A stretch of DNA of 64,000 nt from Neobacillus mesonae. GTDB lineage: Bacteria; Bacillota; Bacilli; Paenibacillales; Paenibacillaceae. The translations under genes and the position numbers were made by a program. Under the pieces are notes generated by a model. It saw nothing but the letters and a program-made list of their open reading frames with translations, was not told the origin of the DNA and ran no database searches. Of this stretch, positions 49,579 through 57,821 are shown one piece after another (position 1 is the first letter of the stretch; each line of letters opens with the position of its first letter). The stretch spans positions 682,001 through 746,000 of the forward strand of contig JAMBOW010000001.1 in the NCBI GenBank assembly GCA_023715865.1, written 5' to 3'.

Positions 49579-51402
49579 ATGGGAATTAAAGAGGAATTTA
49601 AACGCGAGATGCAAAATGCGATGAAAGATGTAGAAAAAGAAGTGCATCGAACGTGGAAGGTTGATTATAAAGGGCACTCCATTGAGGTCCATCATCAGTT
49701 AAAGGAAGAGCAGCTCATTATTGATGGCTTTACAGTGGATAAGAAACAACGAAAATATATATTTTCTCATATCAAGCCATTCTCCAAATTATCAGGAACT
49801 CTTACAACGAGTGATGGTCTTAAGCAGAAAGTTACGGTTAAGCTTGGAGGGTTTATTAACTTCAATTGTGTGATCAAGATAGACAATGCTACCTTATTGA
49901 ACGATTCACTTCAGCTGAACTTCCTTCCCTGGGAGCATAAAAAGGCGATCGTCCCTTATTTACAAGAACAAGTTAAGACGCATGGCATGATCATAGACGA
50001 CTACTTACCCGATGATCAGTATTTATATGACGAGAATCATCCGCGAATGGCGGCGGGTTATGCTGATTATGGTGTAGTGGAGATGCCTAATCCGTTACAT
50101 ACCAAGAAACTCATCGAACGATTCGAACAGCAGCTTAAAGATCCTACGAATAAAACACGCAAGGCAACCTATGAACAAATTACGTTTGACCATATGGCAA
50201 GCAGCGTTTCAGAGTTCATGAATCGATTAGAGCAAGCCGAGCTGGATGAAGCTCTTGTGGAGCAGGAGGCCGTCTGGCTGCTTGAGCATGCAGCGCATCG
50301 GGAGGTTGTGAAATTCGCCATTCTTGTACTTGGCAGTATACATGGTGAGAAGTACAAGGACCTCTTGTTCACGATTGGCTTGCATTCAGAATTCACATCA
50401 TATGTCATTATGTCACTGAAGCAAGGAACCAGAGAACCAAATCAGACAATCTTTCAGCTTGCCAAATCGGTCCAAGGCTATGGCAAAGTGGCAGCTATTG
50501 AACAGCTTGAAGCAACTACACCAGAGATGAAATATTGGCTGCTTACAAATGGCTGTGAAGGCAGCTTAGCTGATTATCTGTCTTATACCTGTGCAGTCAA
50601 AGGTGAACTTGCTATAGCTCTATACCAAGAGGAGATTTCAAAAGAGCTATATGATGGAGCAGGTCGCATTATTGTTTCGTTGCTTGGTGAGGCAATGGAC
50701 CATGATATTAATGATTATTTATTTGAGACTGCGACACTATTTCGCTTTGTGTCCCATGCACGTAATCACTGCCAATTACTTAAAGACTTTTACCCACTTA
50801 TGACAATAGACGAATACTTAAACTCTGAAGAAATCTGGGAAGACCAATCAGATGATGAGTGGAAGCAGCAGGAGCGCCTATCAATTCAGCAAGCGATCCT
50901 TCCTGTTAGTAATGATCCCAAATGGCCGCAGCTTGCTATAGAAGCTATAGAGAAAAGGATCGACGCAGAGGCCATCGAAATTGCCCGCTACTACAAGCTG
51001 GACATTCGTTCCAAGCTATTTGAGCTTCTGAAGGTCAATCCAACAAACCAAGACTTATACCGTGCCGTGATGCAATCGAATCATCGACAGGATATAATCG
51101 ATCTTTGCGTATTTGCAGAACACTATGTAATACACTCTGAGCTCTCTACAGAACAAGAAGACTGCCTGCGATGCATTGTCCAAGATCTTTATGATTATGA
51201 AGGAATAGGTCTTCCATTGGTGCAAACTGCTCTTGAGTCAGATAAAGGGGATCTTCAATACTTGGCCCTGAGCGTATTAGATTATTGGACACCTTCCGTC
51301 TGGCAACAACAGGGGGTGCTGGATGCAGTGCAGAACATTTCGAACACGAGCAAGGATAAAGAAGATCGCAAGCTTGCGAAGCAGTTGTTATCGAAACATT
51401 AA
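49579..51402 (+). CDS. Large helical-repeat protein of unknown function
   Basis: A 607-residue cytoplasmic protein, the longest gene here. The N-terminal ~130 residues are beta-rich (WKVDYKGHSIEVHHQLKEEQ, LSGTLTTSDGLKQKVTVKLG, LGGFINFNCVIKID), resembling a small beta-sandwich; the rest is alpha-helical with HEAT-like regularity (VVKFAILVLGSIHGEKYKDL, LVQTALESDKGDLQYLALSV). No catalytic motif, signal peptide or membrane helix is visible. HEAT-type proteins are scaffolds for protein or nucleic acid. ATG 49579 with GAAGGAAGG upstream. Followed by a family-2 terminator. Function unknown. Confidence 0.65.
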   Translation: MGIKEEFKREMQNAMKDVEKEVHRTWKVDYKGHSIEVHHQLKEEQLIIDGFTVDKKQRKYIFSHIKPFSKLSGTLTTSDGLKQKVTVKLGGFINFNCVIKIDNATLLNDSLQLNFLPWEHKKAIVPYLQEQVKTHGMIIDDYLPDDQYLYDENHPRMAAGYADYGVVEMPNPLHTKKLIERFEQQLKDPTNKTRKATYEQITFDHMASSVSEFMNRLEQAELDEALVEQEAVWLLEHAAHREVVKFAILVLGSIHGEKYKDLLFTIGLHSEFTSYVIMSLKQGTREPNQTIFQLAKSVQGYGKVAAIEQLEATTPEMKYWLLTNGCEGSLADYLSYTCAVKGELAIALYQEEISKELYDGAGRIIVSLLGEAMDHDINDYLFETATLFRFVSHARNHCQLLKDFYPLMTIDEYLNSEEIWEDQSDDEWKQQERLSIQQAILPVSNDPKWPQLAIEAIEKRIDAEAIEIARYYKLDIRSKLFELLKVNPTNQDLYRAVMQSNHRQDIIDLCVFAEHYVIHSELSTEQEDCLRCIVQDLYDYEGIGLPLVQTALESDKGDLQYLALSVLDYWTPSVWQQQGVLDAVQNISNTSKDKEDRKLAKQLLSKH

Positions 51403-51477
51403 GTTAGAGCGGCGCTGCACCTGACTTCTATCTCTTTACTCCAGCGGACTAATCAACGGTAACACCATAATTATTGT

Positions 51478-51540
51478 CAGGGGAAAAGAACATATTTTCA
51501 TTTGAAAGTCGCTAATTTAGCGGCTTTTTTGTTTTTCGAA
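51478..51540 (+). repeat. Family-2 element, copy 6, with terminator
   Basis: CAGGGGAAAAGAACAT; hairpin AAAGTCGCTAATTTAGCGGCTTT, T6. The right arm is missing. Confidence 0.78.
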
Positions 51541-51570
51541 TAAATAAAAGAACTAAGTTTACTGCTGCTA

Positions 51571-51600
51571 TTCATTTAGCTAACGGGCAGGTCAGTTAAA
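51571..51600 (+). repeat. Family-1 element, C module
   Basis: TTCATTTAGCTAACGGGCAG then GTCAGTTAAA, again directly after a family-2 element. Confidence 0.72.
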
Positions 51601-51822
51601 AATAGATTAGTCTCACTAAGCGAGAAAAACCAACTGATGATTTGCGCCTCCCGGCAGCCCCTAAGTTTAATTTTAAGAAGGCAGTGTAGGATGAAGTCCG
51701 GCACTTGGAGGATGCAAAAAGGTATAAACGTTGCAGCCCATATTCTATGCTCTATTTATTGATTTGTAGATCATGTTTTTCAGTTATTCAATTGACAAAG
51801 GAATATGAAATATTATAATTAA
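51601..51822. other. Intergenic region upstream of the S14 gene
   Basis: No gene seen; contains TTGACAAAGGAATATGAAATATTATAATT as promoter-like sequence ahead of the Zur box (TTGACA 51792 region, TATAAT 51814 region). Confidence 0.5.
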
Positions 51823-51837
51823 TTGTAATTATTACGA
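51823..51837. promoter_or_regulatory. Zur box upstream of the S14 paralogue
   Basis: TTGTAATTATTACGA matches the Bacillus Zur operator TCGTAATNATTACGA at 14 of 15 positions; it lies 16 bases before the start codon, downstream of a TATAAT-like box. Confidence 0.83.
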
Positions 51838-51853
51838 ATAAGGAGATGGAAGA

Positions 51854-52123
51854 ATGGCTAAAAAATCGAAAGTAGTCAAAGAAATAAAACGCCAGGAGAT
51901 TGTTAAACGCTATGCTGAAAAACGTAAAGCTTTGAAGGAGAAAGGGGATTATGAAGCTCTTCGAAAATTGCCGAGAGATTCTTCTCCCACAAGATTGCAT
52001 AATCGTTGTGAAGTATCCGGAAGACCAAGAGGGTATCTGAAAAAATTTAAAGTTTCCCGCATTGTGTTTCGTGAACTTGCTCATAAGGGGATGATTCCAG
52101 GAGTTAAGAAATCCAGCTGGTAA
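51854..52123 (+). CDS. rpsN2: Zinc-independent 30S ribosomal protein S14 paralogue
   Basis: An 89-residue S14 (C- type): [60 protein letters not shown] then [11 protein letters not shown]. The long form without two CxxC pairs does not need zinc; in Bacillus the equivalent gene is Zur-repressed and replaces the zinc-containing S14 during zinc starvation. A near-consensus Zur box precedes it. ATG 51854 with AAGGAGATGG upstream. Lies at the head of the zinc-limitation region. Confidence 0.94.
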   Translation: MAKKSKVVKEIKRQEIVKRYAEKRKALKEKGDYEALRKLPRDSSPTRLHNRCEVSGRPRGYLKKFKVSRIVFRELAHKGMIPGVKKSSW

Positions 52124-52154
52124 CTAGAATTTCTTAAGTTAAGGCGGTTTACTT

Positions 52155-52283
52155 ATGAATATTTTCAATGAAGAGGAAATGAAGAAAATAGTCGAAAGCT
52201 ATATGCGGAAGTCTCTCAAATTATTCGAAATTCCAAAACTAGCGAATCATTTCAAAAGATGGGCTGCAATTAAAAGTGATTAA
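52155..52283 (+). CDS. Small hypothetical protein after S14
   Basis: A 42-residue frame (MNIFNEEEMKKIVESYMRKS then LKLFEIPKLANHFKRWAAIK) 31 bases after S14, with AAGGCGG upstream of ATG 52155. Basic and helical. It would be cotranscribed with S14 under Zur control. Not recognised; could be the N-terminus of a lost gene. Confidence 0.45.
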   Translation: MNIFNEEEMKKIVESYMRKSLKLFEIPKLANHFKRWAAIKSD

Positions 52284-52339
52284 GGTTAATTTTTTCTTTA
52301 CTAAATGTAGTGTTTGAGTATGGCTAGTTCAATCCTTTA

Positions 52340-52380
52340 TGGAGTAGTTTTGTTGGTTGGCAGCTGCTCCATTTTGATTA
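52340..52380 (+). repeat. Family-1 element, B module only, with terminator
   Basis: GGAGTAG (52341-52347), TTTTGTTGGTTGGCAG, CTGCTCC, ATTTT. No A or C module; it ends the S14 transcript. Confidence 0.8.
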
Positions 52381-52450
52381 AAAACAAGTGCTTTGCCAAA
52401 ATAGTAAATTTACTTCTTCTAATATTTTCATAGATCAAAAGGTGATGGAC

Positions 52451-52873
52451 ATGAATGCGAAGTTTAGAGAAATAGTAAAAACTATGGATGATCAGGGTGT
52501 TAGAATAACGAGTCACCGTATATTGTTAGCTGAATTCTTTGCTTCCACAGAGGGTTATTCGGCACCTAATGAAATATATTCGTTTATGTCTTATCTCCAC
52601 CCTGGTTTAAGTTATGATACGGTTTATCGTAATTTGAGGTTATTTGTCAGTATTGGATTGCTTGAAGAGTGCTTTCTTGCAAGAGTTTCCCACTTTATTT
52701 TAAAAAGCGAACTCGAAAACAACATCACGTTTATTTGCGATACATGTAACGAATTGTATTTATTAAAAAGTGTTCCAATAATCCATATAGAAGTGCCGGA
52801 GTCTTATACAATTAACTCTAAAAAGATTGAAATACATGGCATTTGTTCAGCATGTTCGAGAACAGGAGCCTGA
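52451..52873 (+). CDS. Fur family transcriptional regulator (probable Zur)
   Basis: A 140-residue Fur-type repressor. Winged HTH: RITSHRILLAEFFASTEGYS, APNEIYSFMSYLHPGLSYDTVYRN in two overlapping segments; dimerisation domain with two CxxC pairs for structural zinc (CDTC, CSAC). ATG 52451 is chosen (GGTG 52441-52444 upstream). Odd point: the usual His-rich stretch before the first CxxC (HHHH..) is absent (FILKSELENNITFICDTC), so the sensing site differs from typical Zur/Fur/PerR. Position among Zur-box genes suggests zinc control, but another role is possible. Confidence 0.83.
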   Translation: MNAKFREIVKTMDDQGVRITSHRILLAEFFASTEGYSAPNEIYSFMSYLHPGLSYDTVYRNLRLFVSIGLLEECFLARVSHFILKSELENNITFICDTCNELYLLKSVPIIHIEVPESYTINSKKIEIHGICSACSRTGA

Positions 52874-53177
52874 AAGTGAATTAGAATGAAAGCGTTTGCT
52901 ATATAAGGTGGGAATCAGAAATATGCAAGCGAGCGCCTATCATTAGTAAAGGCAAGGACACATCCCGAGTGGAATCTGGGCTGAGGCAAAAAACGGTCAA
53001 GGTACACACACAGGATTTAAGGCTGTTTTCGTTAGACCACCGGGAAAAAATAGCCTATGATGCAGCGAATAAAGCTGAGCTGTGCTGTTATCAAACTGTT
53101 CTTAAATGCTTCAGACTGAATAAGAGATGATAAGTTTTGTTGACATAAATGAAAAATAAGATTATAGTCTTTCTTAA
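52874..53177. other. Intergenic region, no gene recognised
   Basis: A short frame near 52968-53050 reads GIWAEAKNGQGTHTGFKAVF, possibly from a lost gene. Nothing else supported. Confidence 0.4.
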
Positions 53178-53192
53178 TCGTAATTATTACTA
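53178..53192. promoter_or_regulatory. Zur box upstream of a decayed lipoprotein gene
   Basis: TCGTAATTATTACTA, 13 of 15 matches to the Zur consensus, 44 bases before the ATG of the remnant at 53237. Confidence 0.72.
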
Positions 53193-53236
53193 TTAAAATT
53201 TGATTAATGCTTTCTAAAAGGAGTAGACAAATAATT

Positions 53237-53300
53237 ATGAAAAAGAAATCAGTTTAACGGTTCTCAGCGCTTGTCTAGGTTTAAGGCATACAACTGTTAT
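53237..53300 (+). pseudogene. Start of a Zur-controlled lipoprotein gene, destroyed
   Basis: AAAGGAG (53217-53223) precedes ATG 53237 giving MKKKSV and TAA. A one-base shift continues as TVLSACLGLRHT, a typical lipobox (LSAC). Nothing recognisable follows. Together with the Zur box it is the relic of a zinc-regulated lipoprotein, perhaps a second metal-binding protein. Confidence 0.5.
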
Positions 53301-53484
53301 ATAGCTGCTAAGTGATGAGGAGACGGTTTACTGTGTTAATAGCGCAAGTGAAGTCGCACTAATCTTATGACTTATGTTGAGCGTATAGCCGTGATCATTA
53401 TTAAAATATATCTTTGTTATTTTAAAGTCAGCACAAAAGTATATTTAACCTTGACAAATAGTATAAGTCCGTGTAAATTTTAAA

Positions 53485-53499
53485 ACGTAATAATTACGA
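53485..53499. promoter_or_regulatory. Zur box upstream of zinT-znuACB
   Basis: ACGTAATAATTACGA, 14 of 15 matches to TCGTAATNATTACGA, 29 bases before the zinT start. An upstream TTGACA (53452) and TAAATT-like box precede it. Confidence 0.85.
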
Positions 53500-53528
53500 T
53501 TAAGCTAAAAATGGAAGGAAGAACACAC

Positions 53529-54506
53529 TTGAAGAAATTATCTTTGTTTATTAGTTTATTGGCTTTAAGCGTAATGTTAGCAGCATGCCAAAATACAAAA
53601 GAAGTGGCAACTACTAATAATAACGCGGCAGAAACAGAAGAGACAAACGTACAAGAGACAGAAGTACAAGAGGCAGGAGAAATTGCGATAGAAGGCTTAG
53701 GTGCCCATTATCATACCGGAGATACAATCGAATTAACTGCTGTACTCAGTGAAAATGTTGATTATGACCACTGGCATTGGTACATAAAAGAAAGTGAACA
53801 AACGGATTGGGAAGCGGCTTCTGGTCAACAGGGTGAAACCTTTAAAGGGGAGGCAACAACTGATGGCTTAGAAATTAAAGCCACACTTTACAATGATGAT
53901 CATGAAGTGTACGCAGAGTCCGAACCCGTTACGATCGTTATCGATGACCACCATGGTCACGATGAGGAAAGCAAAAATATTAATGCAGGCATTTTTGAAG
54001 ATGAACAAGTAAAAGATCGTGAATTATCTGACTGGGAAGGAGATTGGCAGTCTGTATACCCTTACCTTTTAGCTGGTGATTTAGACGAAGTTTATGAACA
54101 CAAAGCAGAAGAGGGTGATATGACACCGGAAGAATACAAAGAATACTATAAAACTGGGTATGAAACAGATGTAGAACGAATCATTATTGAGAATGGTAAT
54201 GTAACGTTTTTCCGTGACGGACAACAATTTGAAGGTGACTACGAATATGATGGATACGAGATTCTTAATTACGAAGCAGGTAATCGAGGCGTGCGTTTTA
54301 TTTATAAACTAGTGGATGAAAATGATGATATGCCACAATATATTCAATTCAGTGACCACCTCATATCCCCAACGGATTCACATCACTACCATTTATATTG
54401 GGGAGATAATCGTGAAGAATTACTAGAAGAGGTTACACACTGGCCAACTTATTATCCTTCGAATTTAGACGCAGATGGTATAGTTCGTGACCAATTAGCG
54501 CATTAA
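53529..54506 (+). CDS. zinT: ZinT-type zinc-binding lipoprotein with extra HYHTGD domain
   Basis: A 325-residue lipoprotein. Lipobox LAAC with Cys20, then a Thr/Glu-rich linker. Residues ~54-140 form a domain with HYHTGD, DYDHWHWYIKESEQ and AESEPVTIVID; a His-rich hinge (DDHHGHDEE) joins it to a complete ZinT/YodA domain (~159-325: LSDWEGDWQSVYPYL, FRDGQQFEGDYEYDG, SHHYHLYWGDN). ZinT chaperones zinc for ZnuA. TTG 53529 is preferred over ATG 53511 because AAGGAA lies between them and the signal peptide starts MKKLSLF. First gene of the Zur-controlled import cluster. Confidence 0.9.
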   Translation: MKKLSLFISLLALSVMLAACQNTKEVATTNNNAAETEETNVQETEVQEAGEIAIEGLGAHYHTGDTIELTAVLSENVDYDHWHWYIKESEQTDWEAASGQQGETFKGEATTDGLEIKATLYNDDHEVYAESEPVTIVIDDHHGHDEESKNINAGIFEDEQVKDRELSDWEGDWQSVYPYLLAGDLDEVYEHKAEEGDMTPEEYKEYYKTGYETDVERIIIENGNVTFFRDGQQFEGDYEYDGYEILNYEAGNRGVRFIYKLVDENDDMPQYIQFSDHLISPTDSHHYHLYWGDNREELLEEVTHWPTYYPSNLDADGIVRDQLAH

Positions 54507-54510
54507 GCAC

Positions 54511-54556
54511 AGCGGAGAAGAGAGGCAAAAAGCTTCTCTTCTCTCTGCTTTCGTTT
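54511..54556 (+). terminator. Hairpin between zinT and znuA
   Basis: Stem GAGAAGAG / CTCTTCTC with a 13-base loop, followed by a weak T-rich tail (TTTCGTTTTA). Probably a partial terminator or processing site that lowers znuACB relative to zinT. Confidence 0.6.
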
Positions 54557-54590
54557 TACTTTTTTTACTATAGCAAAGGAGAATTTATAG

Positions 54591-56120
54591 ATGAATCGAA
54601 AAATGCTCCAAACCATATTAGTTTTTTTTACTGTAACAGCAGTTCTTTTCGGATGTCAGTCACAAGACACAGAAGATTCCACTAACAACGAGGGAACCAA
54701 AATTTCTGTTGTAGCTTCTTTTTTGCCTATGTATGAATTCACTAAAAACATTGCTGGAGACCGAGCGGATGTGCACCTAATGGTCTCCGAAGGGCAAGAT
54801 GCCCATCATTATGAACCTAGTGCACAAGATGTTGCAGCTGTAAGCGAAGCAGATGTATTTGTTTACAGCAGTGATGAGATGGAGTTTTGGACAAAGAGTT
54901 TGTTGAATACCGTAGAAAATGACAATCTCATCATTGTACGAGCAGCAGATGGACCTGAAAAATCGGATGCAGAAAGTGTACAAGTTGAAGGTGTAGCTAA
55001 TCACTATCACACGGGTGATGAGATTGAGCTTACGGCAAAATTAACAGGAGATGCAGATTATGATCACTGGCATTGGTATCAACGAGCAAATGCTGATGAA
55101 GAATGGGTAGCTATTTCTGGACAAGGAACAGAAACATTTACCTTCGAAGCTCCGGAAGAAAGCTTTGAAGTTCAAGCCGTTGTTTATGATAATAATCATA
55201 ATGTTTACGCTGAATCGGAGCCAGTAGAACTTAATATTGATAATCATGATGCCCATGTGAACGTAGATGAAGGCCACGTAGGAAATGAACATGAAGATCA
55301 TAGCGATGCACAAGCCGAAGAAGAACTATCGATTGTGGGCTTAGCAGATCATTATCATACAGGCGATGTTGTTACACTTGTTGCCGAATCTAATGAAGAG
55401 ACAAATTATGAACAATGGAATTGGTTCATCAGAGAAGATGCAGACCAAGATTGGGAAGCTGTACCCAATCAAGAGTCTGAGCGTTTTGAATATAAAACAA
55501 CAGGAGATAGTTTCGAAACGAAGGCTGTACTTTATGATAATGAAAATAATGTCCATGCAGAATCAAATATTGTTTCTGTATTGATTGATGACCATGAAAA
55601 TCAAGACCCTCATATATGGCTTGATCCGGTATTGGCGCAAGATCAGGTCCTTGCTATTCGTAATGCCTTAATTGAGGCAGATCCAGATGGAAAAGAAATA
55701 TATGAAGAGAACGCGGAGGCTTTTGTGAAAGAGCTTAAGGCGTTAGATGAAGAATATCAGACTACATTGGAAGATGCAGAACACAGAGCCTTTGTCGTAC
55801 AGCATCAAGCATTCGGCTACCTTGCAGATCGTTATGATTTAGAGCAAATTGCGATTGGTGGACTATCTACTGAAGTAGAACCAAGCCCTTCCCGAATTGC
55901 TGAGATTGCTGAGTTAGTTCAAAAATACAATGTTCCCGTTATTTATTATCAACAAGGGGCTAGCTCCGCTATCGCTCAAACCGTTGCTACAGAAACAGGG
56001 ACAGAAACGGCTGTCTTATATGATTTAGAGGTGCTTTCTGAAGAATTATTAGCAAACGATTTAGGATATTTGGAAGCAATGCGCCATAACCTTAAAGCAT
56101 TGCAAGCCAGCATCTATTAA
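54591..56120 (+). CDS. znuA: Zinc ABC transporter substrate-binding lipoprotein ZnuA with two inserted HYHTGD domains
   Basis: A 509-residue lipoprotein, about 200 longer than usual ZnuA/AdcA. Lipobox LFGC, Cys22. The N-lobe (38-121) holds VVASFLPMYEFTKNIAGDRA and the ligand DAHHYEPSAQD; the C-lobe (340-509) starts DPHIWLDPVLAQ and includes VVQHQAFGYLADRY and EVEPSPSRIAE. Between them, where ZnuA proteins have a His-rich loop, are two copies of the ZinT-associated domain (~130-217 and ~247-333) with HYHTGD, and DYDHWHW or NYEQWNW, joined by a His/Asp/Glu-rich linker (HEDHSDAQAEEE). It captures zinc outside the membrane for ZnuBC. Confidence 0.93.
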   Translation: MNRKMLQTILVFFTVTAVLFGCQSQDTEDSTNNEGTKISVVASFLPMYEFTKNIAGDRADVHLMVSEGQDAHHYEPSAQDVAAVSEADVFVYSSDEMEFWTKSLLNTVENDNLIIVRAADGPEKSDAESVQVEGVANHYHTGDEIELTAKLTGDADYDHWHWYQRANADEEWVAISGQGTETFTFEAPEESFEVQAVVYDNNHNVYAESEPVELNIDNHDAHVNVDEGHVGNEHEDHSDAQAEEELSIVGLADHYHTGDVVTLVAESNEETNYEQWNWFIREDADQDWEAVPNQESERFEYKTTGDSFETKAVLYDNENNVHAESNIVSVLIDDHENQDPHIWLDPVLAQDQVLAIRNALIEADPDGKEIYEENAEAFVKELKALDEEYQTTLEDAEHRAFVVQHQAFGYLADRYDLEQIAIGGLSTEVEPSPSRIAEIAELVQKYNVPVIYYQQGASSAIAQTVATETGTETAVLYDLEVLSEELLANDLGYLEAMRHNLKALQASIY

Positions 56121-56309
56121 GTAAGTAATAAGAGGAACAGGCTCTTAAAAATGAGATTGACCATCGATGCTACTAGACAAGCTTATCTCATTGTTAGTGT
56201 TCGTTTGTCATGTATAGATAAGCGGAGTTTGACAGATGTTTAGCAGGTGATAATTTTTTATAGAGCTTGTTCCCTTTTCCATGGAATGAATAGAGAGGTA
56301 GATATAATC
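56121..56309. other. znuA-znuC spacer
   Basis: 189 bases with AGAGGAACAGGCTCTT hairpin-like sequence; no Zur box is seen, so znuCB may depend on read-through from zinT-znuA or on an unseen promoter. Confidence 0.5.
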
Positions 56310-57014
56310 ATGTACTATATTAAAGTAGATGAACTTGCTTTTCATTATGAAAAGGAACCTGTCCTAACAAATATTTCATTTGAATTAAACCCAGGGGACT
56401 TTATCATGCTGACAGGAGAAAATGGGGCTGCTAAAACCACCTTAATACGGAATATTTTAGGCTTACTTAAGCCTACAACCGGGCAAGTGAGCTTATCACC
56501 CAATAATCGTTTCGGAGAGAAGTTGATGGTTGGATATGTTCCTCAACAAGTTGCTTCGTTCAATGTCGGTTTCCCCAGTACAGTATTGGAATTAGTTCAG
56601 TCTGGTCGCTATCAAAGAGGCAAGTGGTTTAGAAAATTAAATAAAGAGGACAAAGAACAAGTTAGGCGCGCCCTTGAATCGGTGGGAATGTGGGATATGC
56701 GTTATAAAAAGATCGGCGAATTGTCGGGGGGACAAAAACAAAGAATCTCTATAGCACGTGTTTTTGCTACAGACCCAGATCTGTTTGTATTAGATGAACC
56801 TACCACAGGAATGGATACTAAATCACGCGAGGAATTTTACAAGTTGTTAAAGCATCACAGCGAGTCGCACGGGAAGGGGATCCTAATGGTCACACATGAT
56901 CACGATGAACTTCGAAATTACTGTAATAAACATATTGAACTTGTACGAAAGGTGGGCTTACCTTGGAGATGTTTCTCTATGGATTCATGCAAAGAGCTTT
57001 CCAAGCCTCACTAA
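56310..57014 (+). CDS. znuC: Zinc ABC transporter ATP-binding protein ZnuC/AdcC
   Basis: A 234-residue ATPase. Walker A reads GENGAAKTT, with Ala where most ABC proteins have Gly; as far as I recall, AdcC/ZnuC of Firmicutes share this. Signature LSGGQKQR, Walker B LFVLDEP, D-loop TTGMD, switch His in VTHDHDE; the C-terminus VGLPWRCFS is typical of AdcC. ATG 56310 with AGAGGTAG upstream. Overlaps znuB by ~46 bases, so translation is coupled. Energises zinc import through ZnuB. Confidence 0.93.
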   Translation: MYYIKVDELAFHYEKEPVLTNISFELNPGDFIMLTGENGAAKTTLIRNILGLLKPTTGQVSLSPNNRFGEKLMVGYVPQQVASFNVGFPSTVLELVQSGRYQRGKWFRKLNKEDKEQVRRALESVGMWDMRYKKIGELSGGQKQRISIARVFATDPDLFVLDEPTTGMDTKSREEFYKLLKHHSESHGKGILMVTHDHDELRNYCNKHIELVRKVGLPWRCFSMDSCKELSKPH

Positions 57015-57805
57015 TCATCTCATTCATTGCACCAATGTTAGGATTGTTTCTCATATTACGTAGGCAATCACTTATGGCAGACACCTTATCCCACGTTTCA
57101 TTAGCTGGAGTGGCATTAGGACTATTAATCAGCATCAACCCAACCTGGACAAATATCTTGATGGTAGTAGTTATTGCAGTTTTACTGGAATATATGCGTA
57201 TGTTATATCGGACTTATTCTGAAGTTTCTATTGCCATTTTGATGTCAGCCGGGATGGCTTTAGCATTGTTTCTAATTAGTTTGAGTCAGGGGGGGACAAC
57301 ACTAAATATCAACCAATTTTTATTTGGATCCATCGTAACCATTAGTATGGAGCAGGTTTGGATACTCTATTTATTGGCGGGTATCATTTTGAGCTTATAT
57401 CTAATATTTCGTAAGGCAATGTACGTAATGATTTTTGATGAAGAAACGGCATTTACTGCTGGATTACCTATAAAGATGATGTCGATTCTATTCAATGTGT
57501 TAACTGGGGTAACCATTGCTATTATTATGCCAATTGTAGGTGCGTTATTAGTGTCAGCAATTTTAATTTTACCTGCAGCTATTTCTATGCGCATGAGCAG
57601 AAGCTTTTCAAGCACAATTTTAATAGGGATACCTATTACGTTAACTGGTATGTTAAGTGGATTAGTAACTTCATATGAGTATGGTACTCCACCGGGTGCA
57701 ACAATTACCTTGATCCTTGTTACAATCTTAGCAATTATAACTATCTGTAAAAAATTTGCACAGGTATTCAAGATGGACAAAAGTTGGTATAAGAAGCAGA
57801 CCTAA
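56969..57805 (+). CDS. znuB: Zinc ABC transporter permease ZnuB/AdcB
   Basis: A 278-residue membrane protein of the ABC-3 family with about eight helices: ASLIISFIAPMLGLFLILRR, SLMADTLSHVSLAGVALGLL (the conserved ADTLSH motif), ALLVSAILILPAAISMRMSR. ATG 56969 (MFLYGFMQRAFQ) is inside the end of znuC; AAAGGTGGG lies 11 bases upstream; TTG 56963 is an alternative. Last gene of the zinc import set, followed by a family-2 terminator. Confidence 0.93.
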   Translation: MFLYGFMQRAFQASLIISFIAPMLGLFLILRRQSLMADTLSHVSLAGVALGLLISINPTWTNILMVVVIAVLLEYMRMLYRTYSEVSIAILMSAGMALALFLISLSQGGTTLNINQFLFGSIVTISMEQVWILYLLAGIILSLYLIFRKAMYVMIFDEETAFTAGLPIKMMSILFNVLTGVTIAIIMPIVGALLVSAILILPAAISMRMSRSFSSTILIGIPITLTGMLSGLVTSYEYGTPPGATITLILVTILAIITICKKFAQVFKMDKSWYKKQT

Positions 57806-57821
57806 AAAATTGAAAGCAGCT

